Positions 24,743-37,335 of a stretch of DNA of 64,000 nt are shown in pieces. The notes beneath the pieces are model-generated. The model was not told where the DNA came from and searched no databases. It saw only the letters and a list, made by a program, of their open reading frames with translations. Within the stretch, counting starts at the first letter, position 1. Each line of letters starts with the position of its first letter. Source of the DNA: Linepithema humile. Its lineage: Eukaryota > Arthropoda > Insecta > Hymenoptera > Formicidae. The stretch spans positions 1,364,001-1,428,000 of the forward strand of contig NC_090133.1 in the NCBI RefSeq assembly GCF_040581485.1. The letters run 5' to 3'. The translations under genes were made by a program, and so were the position numbers.

Positions 24743-24971
24743 TTAGGTTGATGCAAAGGATTTGTCGTATTTATCAAAAGACAGAATTGCAAGGTTTTTA
24801 ATGAAATTTTATAAACAAAATAGTCATCATTGACTGCAGTACATTTTTTTATCCGGAAACAAGATTTTATAGATGTGATTTAAATAAATCCGAGTTTTTT
24901 GAATGGAAATTGATGACTTTATTTAAAATAGAGCTTCAGGGAGAAGTGATGGACTTTTTGTACCGACCTAG
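24743..24971. mobile_element. Mariner-derived miniature element
   Basis: The left end begins TTAGGTTGATGCAAAGGAT, matching the well-known mariner terminal pattern TTAGGTTGGTGCAAA. The right end, read on the minus strand, begins CTAGGTCGGTACAAAAAGT. A TA dinucleotide flanks each end (24,741-24,742 and 24,972-24,973), as expected for Tc1/mariner target duplication. The 229 bases between are too short for a transposase and no transposase frame is visible, so this is an internally deleted, non-autonomous copy. Confidence 0.75.
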
Positions 24972-24973
24972 TA

Positions 24974-26041
24974 TATTTATGGATTCTAAGATTTGATTCC
25001 GAGTTGGTCGAATAGTGGCGTACGTTGTTCCTTATTAGAAAACTGACATAACCGAACGATTCAGGATGAATCGATAGGCTTCTCGGAAATCCAACTTTGG
25101 ACCGCCCTGCGTTCTGGAATCGATTCGTTCTCGTTAGCGCGCTAGTCAAGCAACGATTATAATGGGATATCGGTTTAAAGGTACGACGTCGCTAAGGCAC
25201 GTCGAACTTCTTTCATTAAACTTGCACGCTGGAAACGAACGACGTATCATTATACATAAAGCATTTTGTCTGGAAAAAAATATTTGACCCAGTATCGAGA
25301 CGGTATTTTCGACTCTCAGTATTTCAGTGATAAAAAAAGCAATGAGAACCAGACGGAGCGTGCAAGAATTATCAACTGTTATTTATCAATATGCAAAGAA
25401 CGTTCTAGCCGCAATTTCGGGCTCTTTTCAGCCTATGAAAATGCAGAGAAGATTAAATTATATGAAAATTATTAAAAAAGAATAAAATTCGAATAATTAA
25501 TAGGACAAAAGGTGAATTTATTAACCGCACATGTCAGAGCAAACTGACAAAGCTACCAAATCTTTGATCTTTTAAAACATTGTTATCTAAATGATACCGA
25601 ATCAGTCAAATAAAATATATTTTGCTATTTTTTCTATCAAAAAAATTCTATTTCCATTTCACTGTCGAAGCTAAAATATAGACGAAGGTATAACAAAGAT
25701 AAATCGATGGTAGATGAAAAAATCTGAATACATTCGAGCGCGCAAGATTTATAATTCACCGCACGTCAAGATTGTTAACTTGCGCTCCGCTTTAACATCG
25801 TTTATCGATATTTTTTAGCCCCGAAAGTTAGGATTTGTCGGGCGCAATTCGCGTCGTAACTCCCGGCGCTTAGGCTTCTTGTATCGGCCATTATACTCGG
25901 ATGGTGAGATAGGTGTTTTAGAGATGCATACGGTACAGATACCGAGCGTGCGATAAGCGACAATATTTCTCGAGTGCCAGTAGCCGTATGGCGTCGTAAA
26001 CATCGATATCGTTGAGGATCTCTCTCCCTCTCTCTCTCTCC

Positions 26042-26081
<40 letters not shown>
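24974..26081. other. Region upstream of Tpst without a recognised gene
   Basis: No coding exon recognised. It is AT-rich up to about 25,750, then more CpG-rich toward the likely Tpst promoter. Confidence 0.5.
26019..26081. repeat. CT microsatellite
   Basis: About 63 bases of CT repeats, with a few CC interruptions, upstream of Tpst. GA/CT tracts are typical GAGA-factor sites in insect promoters, which is compatible with a Tpst promoter close by. Confidence 0.9.
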
Positions 26082-26083
<2 letters not shown>

Positions 26084-26222
26084 GCTCCAGAGCACTGCAC
26101 AGATATCAATTTTACGACGACAATTCGACGTGCTAGACAAATACCGGGCTTAAGGTACCAAGCACGAGAACAATATCGACGGCGCACGTCCGGAGGAACC
26201 GGACAAGATTCATGAGAGCCGG
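26082..26222 (+). other. Candidate 5' non-coding exon of Tpst
   Basis: CpG-rich sequence following the CT tract and ending at a consensus donor, GAGCCGG|GTAAGTCG (intron from 26,223). It could splice to the acceptor at 26,613. The transcription start is not determined. The donor at 23,264 is an alternative first exon. Confidence 0.35.
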
Positions 26223-26443
26223 GTAAGTCGCTCTCGGGAAAAGGAAAGCGCGAGGAAAAAAGATCGCGGTGAAACAATGCGTGTTTGTTTTACGCCGACA
26301 AAGAGGAATATCTTCTCAAAGCGATCGATGAATTCTCAAAACCGATCCGCGCTCGCTCTTCCGCCGCCGTTTCGAGATTCCGTCTGTCCGCGGAGAGAGT
26401 CTTTGATCCTACGAGGGTCAAGAGGTCAAAACCTCCTTTGTGA

Positions 26444-26445
<2 letters not shown>

Positions 26446-26517
<72 letters not shown>
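26446..26517. repeat. CT microsatellite (about 36 units)
   Basis: An almost pure CT tract about 160 bases before the Tpst start codon, inside the proposed 5' leader intron. Poly-Ser-Leu open frames across it are artefacts. Confidence 0.95.
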
Positions 26518-26613
26518 GACGTTCAGTAACGTACGATGATGGTTCCGCGAGTTCCTCCGAGTTTAATTCCGAGATTTGAGGAAAGTGCTAATTAAAGTTT
26601 GTTTGTGTTGCAG

Positions 26614-26680
26614 ATACAATGAGGTAGTAGATTGCCCACGGAGCTTCTGGTGAGAGGCGGTTTCTGACGCGGCGGGCGAT
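26614..26680 (+). other. Tpst 5' UTR segment with minimal uORF
   Basis: A good acceptor (GTTTGTGTTGCAG) ends at 26,613, so leader sequence probably enters here. The segment contains a two-codon uORF, ATG AGG TAG (26,619-26,627). An in-frame TGA at 26,651 shows that the main ORF cannot extend upstream of ATG 26,681. Confidence 0.55.
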
Positions 26681-29600
26681 ATGTTGTTGCCGAACCGCAG
26701 CGGCCGGAAAGGGCCCATCGCTTGTCTGGTGGCCCTCCTCTTCGTCTTTGCTCTGTATCAGCTGGGCATTATTTGCGGCACCAAGTACATGCCCACGGCT
26801 GTGATGGTCGGTAAGGAGGTGAGAGACAAACATGTATTCTAATAATACTCTTCTGTTTGAAGGAAGTCACATTTTTTTCATATATATCGATTACACGAAC
26901 GAGGTAAATTCTTTTCATAACGAATATGAACTTTTTTTTTCATTTAAATAAAACAATTATATTCCGAAATGTTAGATAATTAATTAAAAATACAATGTCT
27001 ATACACTTTTGTTAAAAACGATTCTCTCTGTTGAAGCGAGAGGTTTTAATTATCCGTATGCACATACTCCGCTCTTCCGATGCAATAATAACAATAATAT
27101 TTGTTGAAAATAATAATAGCGAGATAATATAATATGCGAACGCGATGTACGCGATGGGGTTCCTACATTATTAATCAGTAATTCATAGCTGTCAAAGTAT
27201 TAATTGTGCGCTGAGTTGTTAAGAACTCTGTTTCGCGCGACACCTACGTGGCTATTGAATTCCAATTCGAATGAATCCGAATAATTGTAATAATTGAATA
27301 CGCGACACGCGGTGTGAAGTTTGTAGATAACAGGTTATCTAAATTTGAATACAACGTATTCGTCCAAATCAATGCTACCTTCTTTAACGTCAAAAATTAT
27401 TTTAACGATTTTTTATTTAATGTTATTTTCATTATTAGAAGCATCGCTAGAATTTTTCTTAAAGTAAGCAATGGCAGCTTGACAGCAAATTTGATCAAAA
27501 TTGATCCTTGAAAAAAGTTTTGAGAAAAATATCGAAGAAATTGTGAAAATGTTAAAAGGAGCATTTGTTCAGCTGAAAAAAGATTCGATCCACATTCACA
27601 GATAGCTAATGTAATCAAATTTGATTAAGTTTACTGTCAGTCAACTGTCTGATATTTGGTTATCTGGAAATGTCGGCCGAATCTTTTTCAGCTGCAATAT
27701 TTTCATAATTTTTTCAATATTTTTCTCAAAACTTTTTTAACGAGAAACTTGATCCTCCGCTTCTGCAGAATATCAGTCAATATTTCCGATAAATACTTTA
27801 TAAAATGCAACATAAAAATTTATATGCACATGGTTTATTCAGAACGAAACGTATTGAGAGTAGCGGAAAGACTGATTCTATCTCGTCCCATTCCCAGCGT
27901 TCTTTCACGAAATTAGGAGAAAAAGAAATGTGTGTCTATAAACTTAACTGTCAGGCCGCGTATTAGTAGACGGCAAACGGCGGCAGCTGCAACTAAAGCT
28001 TCATCCTAGCCTTAATCAACGCCAAACTGCCGGACGTAGACGGAGAGAGATGCCCGGCATCTCGGCGTTCCCGAAGAATAGTTCGACGAACTTGCTCCAC
28101 TGACGAACTCGATACACCGACGAGTCTAACTTTCCGAGCCAACCATTCCGCGTCTTCTCAATCTACTTCCGCTATCCGCCATCGACTTTGAGGCGCTTTT
28201 ATTAATTTTCTTGTAGACTTACTTTAATTGCGTTAAGATAGTTACGGTAAAGTACCGGAACGAACGACGAATAAGAGTTTATATTCCACTTACTTATGGA
28301 CGTAACTCGTTGGAGTATTCTTAAGTGTTCAGACGATACTATTTTGCGGAATCGGCACACGTTTTAGGCAAAAATTTGCAATTTTTCTCATTATAATGAA
28401 AAATACAAAATATATATTTTACATTGAAAGTTAACAGAGCATAAAATAGAAGAGAGATAAATTTTATTTAAATTATTTAATATTTTTTTTACAGCAGACA
28501 AGTAACGAAATATTTCGATTGTTATATAATATGTGTATTATTTTATTAATATTTTTATACGACTCTACTATTATATTGTATTGATTTGTTGAACACAGAA
28601 ATACGTAGTCGGGCCATTTGATCGGAAGACGTATACGTATGACCGTTATATGCCGCTCATTTTCATCGGCGGTGTACCACGATCGGGTACTACCCTGATG
28701 CGTGCCATGTTGGACGCGCACCCTGATGTGAGGTGAGTGGCGCAATTATCTCCTAATGTGATATATCCACTAGGACGGTATAGTGCCGCAATTATGTTGT
28801 AAAGTGATGTATCCGCTGGAACAATATTGGCAAAAGTGGACATTTGCAAGACATTCATAGTTTTTCGCTTAACACTGCAAAAAGTTGCGTTTTATAATTT
28901 ACATGTGCGAGTTGATACAATTTCTGATGGAAAACAGCGTTTTATGAAATCAAACTGATTTAACTTAGCTTTTTTGTAATTAACATATGTGCAATTGAAA
29001 TTTTATTCTTATCCCAATTATTGTAATTTATTCTGATAATTGTAAAATTTTCTTTCCATCAAGATGTGTTTGGATTGAATTTTAATTAATCGAACTGACT
29101 TCATTTCTAGGTGTGGACAGGAGACCAGAGTCATCCCGCGGATTCTCCAGATGAAGATGCACTGGTCAAAGTCCGAGAAGGAAAATGTACGGCTCACAGA
29201 GGCGGGAATCTCGAAGGAAGTAAGTGTGCGCTCCGGGTTGTACGAACCCTCGGGAGAAATAACGGCGGCGAGTTACTGGCGCGGCAAAAGCGGGTATATT
29301 TCAACACAGATTTGAATAATATAAGTATCGCCTTGCGAGAAATCCTCGGTAAAAAGTTTTCAACGTTTTTCGAATTTATCGGGAGAGAGTGAGACTTCTC
29401 TCGCGTACTCTTGACAAACGCGAGGAATAGCTGGAACCTCGCCATCGCGCGCGAAATATTCGCATTTACTTAAATGCGCCCCGCTGTTTAACCGCCCGCC
29501 GTTCTCCCCGAAACTGGACGGAATTAAAATTTATATCGGTTTGAGTAATTGTTTTACCGTAACGTAAAATTATAAACTTTGCTCTCACCGCGGAATCGCA

Positions 29601-31682
29601 ACTCGGTCGGGGTGGTTTAAAAGCTAACGTAAGGGAACCGTGCCTTTTCGAGCTCGTTTCGTCTAAAATTCAACGCAATTAAAATCCACGCGTATATCCG
29701 AAACTTTCACGTTGCAATAATAATGCGGAAGACCGCCCAACTTTCGTGGCGTTTAATATATCAAGAGTGTGTTGCGTTTTTTTTTTTTTTAGGTGATAGA
29801 CAGCGCGATAGCGGCGTTCTGTCTGGAAATAATAGCGCGCCATGCCGAGCCTGCGCCGAGGTTGTGCAACAAGGACCCACTCACTTTGAAGATGGGCTCA
29901 TACATTCTGGAACTTTTTCCGAACGCCAAATTTATATTCATGGTGCGCGACGGACGCGCTACCGTGCACTCCATCATATCCAGGAAGGTAAGAAAATCTT
30001 CTGTAGTCTTCTGTTATTTTTCCAAAAACGTATTATCAAGTTTCGTCATTTTCTTTTATCGAATTTTGTTCTAAATAATGTTACTAATTTATTTTTATTT
30101 TGTTTTAGAAATTGAGAAACTTATTATTGCTAATATGACTTTTTAAATCTTGTAACAGCAAGCGATATTCTGCACAGCGTTTTCTTTTTGCACTTTCGAA
30201 TATAGAACGCATGATCTTACAGTGTGACACAATTGAACGCAGAGATTCCACGCGGCACGTTCTCTTTCCGCAGGTCACGATAACGGGGTTCGATTTATCG
30301 TCCTACCGGCAGTCTCTCATCAGATGGAATCACGCAATTTCCGTAATGTATGGCCAGTGCAAGGAACTGGGACCGGAGAGGTGTCTGATGGTCCCTTACG
30401 AGCAGCTGGTATTGCATCCGCGCCAATGGATGAAGAAGATATTAAATTATTTAGACGTGCCGTGGGACGAGTCCGTCATGCATCACGAAGAATTCATTAA
30501 TAAACCCGGCGGCGTGCCTCTGAGCAAGTAAGCAAAGAAAAAGAAGAAGAAACAGAGCATGTAACAATGATATAGAAGACAATGGGAAAGCGTGATTCTC
30601 GGTGCGCACTACTGAGATAATTATAAATTGATATATTTAAGTAGCGTAAAAAATTTTCATATATTAATTTACAATAATTAGTAGTTCTCGCGTTGTCTTC
30701 AGCAACCGCACTTCTGGTTCTCATTGTCTTCCGCACCATTGTTTGTCTTTGAGGAACCACACGTTGCGTTATTCAGTACGTCTGAATCCAGGATTATCTA
30801 TGAGAAGTTCCAAAATTAACGAGACTAAAGTGTATGAATTATACATGAGTGCATGAAAATAACATGCGATGGCACTATAGAATAATATTATATATTATTA
30901 ACGTTAATGTAATGTAATAACGATGTAATAATGCCCCGCATTAGGAATGTGGAAATGATGTGGCAACATAATAACGTTTCGCATTATTAATATTTGAAGT
31001 GACGTAATTATACGACAAATAAACTTTTCATCAACATCAAAATAATACATTAGCGAAGGAAGATAACGTTTTACTAATGTTAATATAAAAAAATTTATAA
31101 AAATGATGACGTGAGTTCTCTACGTTGACGTCACAATTATGTTGCAGGGTTGAAAGGTCGTCGGATCAAATCATAAAACCGGTAAATCTGGCGGCGCTGA
31201 CTAAGTGGGTCGGCAACATTCCCGAGGACGTGGTGAATGAGATGGCGGAAATAGCGCCGATGCTCTCCGTGCTCGGCTACGATCCTTACGCAAATCCGCC
31301 CGTTTACGGCGCGCCGGATAGTTTAGTTAGCGATAACACCAGACGGTACGTGCTCATTTCTTACGCCATATGGTTGTTACGTTACGTACGAAATGGTTTG
31401 TAAAGGTGTTCGCGTAATGCGCGATGCGCTAAGCCGAAGCAAACTTATTTTTAAGTGTTAAAGGCGTGCAAAATATTAATATTACAATTAACGTGTAAAA
31501 ATTAATTGAGAATTTTGGTATCACTTCAAACTTTTATGTCTTGACATTTATATATTTCTAATTTCAGGGTGTTAGCCGGCGAAAAACTCTGGGAGGAGAA
31601 GGCGCGGGAGTATCATCTGTCGCACAAGCCGGCTGAAACCAGCAACGAGGACGCTGCTTCCAGCACGCCCTCGGTCGCGTGA
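26681..31682 (+). CDS. Tpst: Protein-tyrosine sulfotransferase (TPST), complete
   Basis: Transfers sulfate from PAPS to tyrosines of secreted and membrane proteins in the trans-Golgi; sulfakinin-type peptides are the usual insect substrates. Coding exons: 26681-26818, 28599-28732, 29111-29219, 29793-29987, 30274-30527, 31148-31345, 31568-31682; 380 aa, close to human TPST1 (370). Residues 12-33 form the signal-anchor helix of a type II Golgi protein. The 5' PAPS-binding motif GGVPRSGTTL is at 70-79 (R74, S75, T77, T78). The catalytic Glu lies in CGQETR (E95); LCNKDP supplies K154; the 3'-phosphate region is VRDGRATVHS (R179, S187). The cysteine pairs C92/C152 and C221/C229 match the family disulfides. 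Vertebrates have CGEET where this has CGQET, at a residue next to the catalytic one. The start is fixed by an in-frame TGA at 26,651. All splice phases agree, and the C-terminal tail (about 350-380) is unconserved. It converges on METTL2. Confidence 0.96.
27501..27756. repeat. Long inverted repeat (foldback) in Tpst intron 1
   Basis: A left arm at about 27,501-27,606 pairs with a right arm at about 27,658-27,756 around a loop of about 50 bases. Shared blocks include AAAAAAGTTTTGAGAAAAATAT, CAGCTGAAAAA and AGATTCG, then CA(C/T)TTCCAGATA-like sequence; identity is roughly 75-80% with gaps. Transcribed with the intron, it could form an imperfect hairpin about 100 bp long. It could be a foldback transposon or a hairpin-RNA source; no target duplication was identified. 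Confidence 0.7.
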
Positions 31683-33260
31683 CCCCGCGCGATTCTGCTA
31701 GGCGCGTACGACACGTAACCAACTGCTGTCTTAAGTCTCTAACCGACTTAGGATTTCCGCTGTGGAGCTTTCCTCTCGTACTTTCGAAGTAAACTCGATT
31801 GTATACGACGACAAGTCGAGGATTAATCATCCTCGTTGTGTGCTCTCAATCTTCTACGTTATTGCATCCCAATCTACGTGGACAATCGACTAATCATTGT
31901 TCTCCTCGCAACGTTTACTTATTCACGTCAGGTTTGCGTTTTACGAAATCGGAAGACTTGTCACACTAGGCCGTGATTAGGAAATACAAAGTATCCCGCG
32001 AGGTAAGTGTGATCAAACTTTAATATAATACTGCAGAAGTTGTTAAACAACTTGTTTAACAGTCCACGCAGCATCAACAAGAAAAGGAAGAAAAGTTGGC
32101 AACAATGCCATTAATGTTTGTTTTAAGACCAGATTTCTAAGGCGCTCCTGTAAAATTCTGCCAAACGAAAACTGTTTATAATTTTGAAGGAAAACATTCT
32201 AGAATATATAATCGTGTAACCTTTCGTACTTATAAGCTCTCAAAGTTTGGTCACATATTTCTAGGATATCTTGTATATATTATCAACGACTATATAATTA
32301 ATTTTTAATAATGATATTTTTAATAGTAAAATTATAATTAGCTATTTGAAAGATTTGGTGCAAGAATGAAGAAGGTTTATAGTCAAGGTTCGTTTTAGAT
32401 AAAATTTATTTTAAGTGTTATTTATATCTAGAGTGGACCTCATGAAAAATTATCGCAGACATTCTTGCACTAAATTTTTTAGTTTTACTTCAATTTACGC
32501 GCTATTTACAGATCTATTATGTGTGTGTGTGTGTGTGTGACGCGTTACTTATCACAGTATAAGGAATCGAAAAGAATTTTTTGTTTAAATTAATATCGAA
32601 TGACAATTTACATTTTATCCATAGATATTGTCTATCACATGTCGTGATATCATAAAAGAGAACACAAATTTATCATCTGTGTTCATCGAGCATTACAAAC
32701 CTAGGAGCAAATATAAGATTTGTCGTGTAAAACAATATCTGAACGATAAAATGATTTCAATCATTATTATTATTATTAAGGATCATCGTGAAGAAATGCG
32801 AAAAATGATCTCGGTGCAATCATCATGTTTGTACGCCAATTGTCGCATGAATGTTATTATGAACGAATACAGGGATCATTTTTGCATGCGTAAAAAAATG
32901 GAACTTCGCGAGAATTATATTTGTTTCGATCTTTTTGTGTGAATCGACCAAGAACGGCCAGTGATTTTAAGAAAGAAGTATTTAAAGTGTTTAGCGAAGA
33001 GAGATAAACTTCAAATGTGACCAAGAAGCTCGCGTGCTGGCATTCTTACCGCCCGTACACCCACCGTATCGTTTTCACACCACTTTGTAACAAATTCGCG
33101 AAATGAAACCTTTTCATGTTCGCCATATTTTTAGCTAGTTGTAGCATTTACTTGTGACATTTTCGAGGAAGATCGATGTTAAATTACGTGAGAATGTATT
33201 ATGGGCATCAAAAGTTAATATTGGATCGATACCAAAGATTTATTATGTTTGTCGAATAAA
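31683..33260 (+). other. Probable Tpst 3' UTR
   Basis: No further coding sequence is seen after the TGA at 31,680-31,682. The stretch contains a GT microsatellite (32,521-32,539). The clearest AATAAA polyadenylation hexamer on the + strand is at 33,255-33,260, which would give a 3' UTR of about 1.6 kb. An earlier cleavage site cannot be excluded. Confidence 0.4.
32521..32539. repeat. GT microsatellite
   Basis: Nine to ten GT units inside the probable Tpst 3' UTR. Confidence 0.9.
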
Positions 33261-33967
33261 GTCAAAATTTTAGAATGTTGAAATAATATTTATTAACTGT
33301 TTTAATTTAAAAACGTTTTAATTAAAAAAAAAACTAACCAATGTTGAAATTTCGCTTAGGATAGAAATGAATGGGAAGAACGACACTAAGCTTTTGGATC
33401 GACCCAATATTTACAAGAGTGTAAATAATGTCCGCGAATTAAATCGTGCTTTAATTGCGATGCATTTTTATTGTTCACAGATGCACATGCAATATTTATA
33501 TTATAATTTTAGGAAGAGAATGATGCCGTCATGACCGCAACTGCGGCGGCAGACATGCAAAGATCTCTTCGATATCTTGACTATTTGTCAAGTTGTGCAA
33601 TTAAATTATTTTAATATTATACCAACCTGTTCTATCCAATCCGTGTTCCTCGTCTCATTTCCAACCAGTAAGGAACCACTTATCTCGATGCACCAAGGTA
33701 ACAAAACCATATCAAACATTTTACTACAAATTGCTAACTGTTACAGAAAAATGTAATTTTAAAAATAGTATCTGGCGATCTTACGTACGTGAAAATTACG
33801 ATCTTACGTACGTAGAAATTTCTTATGACAATTCAATTTATATTGATCAGCAATATTTAAATATTTGTTTATGCATGCGAATTTTTTTAATGATAAACAA
33901 TTTTATAAAAAACCCGCCACATTTGTAACTATATATCGATTTAATTGTATATATTAATACATTTCTT
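33261..33967. other. Spacer between the convergent genes Tpst and METTL2
   Basis: AT-rich with no coding exon seen. It contains a direct duplication of CGATCTTACGTACGT (33,777-33,791 and 33,799-33,813, period 22) and a small hairpin CTTGAC...GTCAAG near 33,577. Confidence 0.6.
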
Positions 33968-33981
33968 TTTATTTATTTATT
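33968..33981 (-). terminator. METTL2 polyadenylation signal candidates
   Basis: Three overlapping TTTATT hexamers (AATAAA on the minus strand) lie about 230 bases past the METTL2 stop codon, a normal 3' UTR distance. Confidence 0.45.
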
Positions 33982-34207
33982 GTTATTTTGAAGTGTCATA
34001 TATAGCTTTGTATACTACTTAATTATGTGCAGTAACAAGTTCAAATTTAAAGACTTATATTTAAATAAGAGCTTCAATTTTTAATATATATGCAAGTACA
34101 TGAAAGAAAGTGGTATACAAAAATACACATGTGCTCGATTATTCTGTTTCTTGATTTTTAATGTACTTTCATTTTTTTTCAGTGAAAATTTCAAGTACAC
34201 GCGATAT

Positions 34208-36204
34208 TTACGTGGATGCCTTTCGATATTTAGCCTGCACCCACACTCTATACATTCTCAATTGTTTACCCCTGTTAACTTGCAGTCTTCTATCCACGAA
34301 GTTTTGTTCTTCGTTGAAGCCATTATCGGTAAATAATTTTCTGACATCCTCTGAAATAAGATAAATTTTTGTATACAATTAATACTCTATTTGTCGACTA
34401 CAATTAATTTGCAGAGATTCATGGAAAAACGTTAGAAGCGTCAAATATCGAATATCAATGATTTTGCAAGAAAAGAATTGTGAAAACTTGGCAATAGTAA
34501 TATACAATCAGGTAGGATTTAAACGCTATACTAAAATTTTAAAGGAAATCATACCTTGTTGGAAAAAGTATACCATGGTGCCGTCTCCACGAGCATAAAA
34601 ATTCTCTCCAAGACAATTACCCTTCTTAAATCTTAATTGTGCTAAATCATATCTGCCGTAATCGCGAAATAGAACTATTCCACCCGGTTTTAGATATCTG
34701 TGTATTTGCCGCACTACGTGCTGCATTCTGCAAAACAACACGATACAAGTTGTGTATATTAACCATCTAGTCTTTCTTAAATATATATTATAAAAATAAA
34801 AGAATATAAAAATGTTAATAATAAAAATAAAAATATAAAAAAATAAAGTATGTAACAAATATAAGATTTATTGATAATATGGCAAGAACATACTTATCAG
34901 GATGAATGGCAGATAATACAAATATAAGAACAATGATATCCAAACTTTCAAGCTCAAAAGGAGTCGTCCATGTTTCTTGAGTGACATCTAGAACAAATGC
35001 TTTACACCTAAAATCGCAAGCAATTAAACTTGTGAATTGTGTGAAAAATTTACGTAATTACATTCGATTAGATAATTTTAAATCAATTTCTTAAGTATTT
35101 TACCTATTTACATTGTAAGCAGGATTTTGCTGCAGTATATCAATGGCTTTCGCAGAAAAGTCACAACAATATACAAACAGTTTTGGGTCTGTATTGTACA
35201 TTAGTATAGGAAATACGGTATTTCCTACGCCACAGCCTATTTCCAATATTTTACAACCATCTTTGCAGGGTAGACTAAGAATTTTAATATGTTTATCTCC
35301 CTGATTTTGATCTTTGTCCGTAAGTGCAGCTCTCATGGGTCTTTCAGTCTCTTGTTTAACTGTATTAGGTGCTAATTCTGGAAACTCAATTAGTAACCAA
35401 TGCCTATCTTTGAAAAATCTGTAACAATCAATATGTATATAAATGTTTTAATTAGAAATATTTCTGAAGTAACATCTCAGCGAATAATTCAATTGAAAAA
35501 TTATATTAATATTTTAAATTATATTATATTTAACTGAAGATATTTTTTAGACTTTACATACCCATTGTTATGTATATCGTAAAACTTATCCCAATATTTA
35601 TCTGCTTCAGTATCATGTTTCAATAGTTGTTCAGATGATTGTGTAACAATAGAATTCTCATCCACTTTTTGCTGTGCCAGCTTTTCTTGTTCCTCATCCC
35701 ATGTAACATTATCCCTATTTAAAAAGTCAATGTTAGGCAATTAATATTCAATAATAAGTATATTAAAAGCAGAACAACTTAGACTTGACAATGTTTTCAT
35801 TTTTATCAGATGATCACACAAGTGAATAAGAGTTCTACAAAATAAATTATTTACCATGTAATAAGTAACAAATTAAATTGTAACTCTAAACACCTATAAA
35901 TTAAAATAAAACGTGGCAAAGATAAAGTAAAGAATAAATAAAAAAAGAGAAGAAAAGATTTATTGAGCTTAAATTATATCATCAAATGTTGGATTCTAAA
36001 GTGTCAAATTTTTTTAGGTTAGAGCATGCATGCCGTATTCGTATTGCATAAAACATCAAACAAATTGAACGTATCTGCAATTGCATATGAAGCTACATCA
36101 TACCATGCATTGTGTTGGAAGACATTTCCATCAAGGGGCAAATTTCGCGTTCCAAATTGAGGTCTCTTCGCTTCCCGGTTGTCACTCGATGTGTCTTCCG
36201 CCAT
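34208..36204 (-). CDS. METTL2: tRNA N3-methylcytidine methyltransferase, METTL2/METTL8 type, complete
   Basis: SAM-dependent enzyme of the METTL2/6/8 family; METTL2 forms m3C at position 32 of Thr and Arg tRNAs. Coding exons in transcript order: 36204-36104, 35714-35562, 35418-35104, 35007-34894, 34727-34555, 34350-34208; 332 aa (human METTL2B has 378). Every junction keeps frame. The N-terminus carries the family signature RPQFGTR...VFQHNAWDNVTW (to about residue 39), then KYWDKFYDIHNNGFFKDRHW. SAM motif I is LEIGCGVGN (about 143-151), with acidic D171 in YCCDFS. Later come LDIIVLIFVLSAIHPDK and the hallmark RDYGRYDLAQLRFKKG and GDGTMVYFF. The last exon ends VDRRLQVNRGKQLRMYRVWVQ, typical of METTL2. 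The ATG at 36,204 is the first after an in-frame TAA. The enzyme could be cytosolic (METTL2) or mitochondrial (METTL8); no clear targeting peptide is visible, favouring METTL2. Confidence 0.96.
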
Positions 36205-37335
36205 ATCTTGCACCGGCGAACTCGAACTCAGGTAAATTGCACATAATTATATGATTTAATATGATCACCTGCATGGCATATTAAAAAAAACAAACGTGAA
36301 ATGAATTTTTATTCAGTAGAAAACTGAACATATGCATAAGAGAATCATGTCGGCATCAAGCTTTAACAATTTTCATTTAAATTTCATTGCAATTAAAAAT
36401 CTATCCGATTCATCGATGAAATACTAAAAAGGATTAAATTAAATAGTGGCCAATTTTGAATTAATTTTGAAAACTAAGTAATGTTTTGAGAAATAATGAG
36501 TTTTGAGAAAATATTTATTGTAAAATATAAATATTTGTTTTACCATATCTTAATACAAATTGAAAAATAATTAAAACGCGATAAATAACAAAATAAACTT
36601 GGGGTCGAACACTTATTATTTATATTTTTATCTGTGATATATAGACAACTATCAATTTAAAAACTTTGGATTAATTACTTCAATAATTTCCATGATGTTG
36701 AGTTGTACTACTGAAAACTGACAGTGACAACTTGTAACAGATTTTGTTCGCACTGAGAACGATTTGTCCGATTCAATGTTGAACAGCAATGTTAGAGAAA
36801 TAAAAAACTGTAGCGGTTTATAATGTAAACGTTGTTGTAAATGAAAAATTTATTCTGCCTCGACACCCTCGACACTGAGTTGTACTACTGAAAATTAAGT
36901 GGAACCTACAACGCGTTGCCACTAGATAGCACCACACATCCACGCTACATCTCACCGAAACATGTCCCGCTGAAAATCCTGACGATTTTTCAAAAATATC
37001 GGAGTACATATTGCATCTCACTAATATCTTTCATAAGCCTCTATTAAATATTTCATTTTTTTCATTATTATTCAATTATTTAAAATATGTCCGTTTACTG
37101 TGTATGATCATAAAAGCGAGCAATGGCGTTTTATGTCTTAACTTTATGTATTTTATGGCGAGTTAAAGTTGCGTCAAAAGTATATAAAATGCAAAGTACG
37201 GATTACGGGATTTAATGAGGTAAAAAATGACGTACTTTTTTTCGACGAGAGATATCATATATTGCAAAAATAAGCGACAGCATTGAATCATGCGCGCGGT
37301 CGTATAGGATCAACGACCTAAGAAAGTGATACAAG
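36205..37335 (-). promoter_or_regulatory. METTL2 upstream region
   Basis: No exon recognised. It contains a 19-bp direct repeat, TGAGTTGTACTACTGAAAA, at 36,699-36,717 and 36,876-36,894 (177 bases apart). The transcription start is not determined; no TATA box stands out. Confidence 0.35.

Noticed and set aside
36205..36213. METTL2 start nine bases upstream of the ATG
   Set aside because: The upstream codon at 36,213 is GTG, not ATG; the first ATG after the in-frame stop is 36,204.
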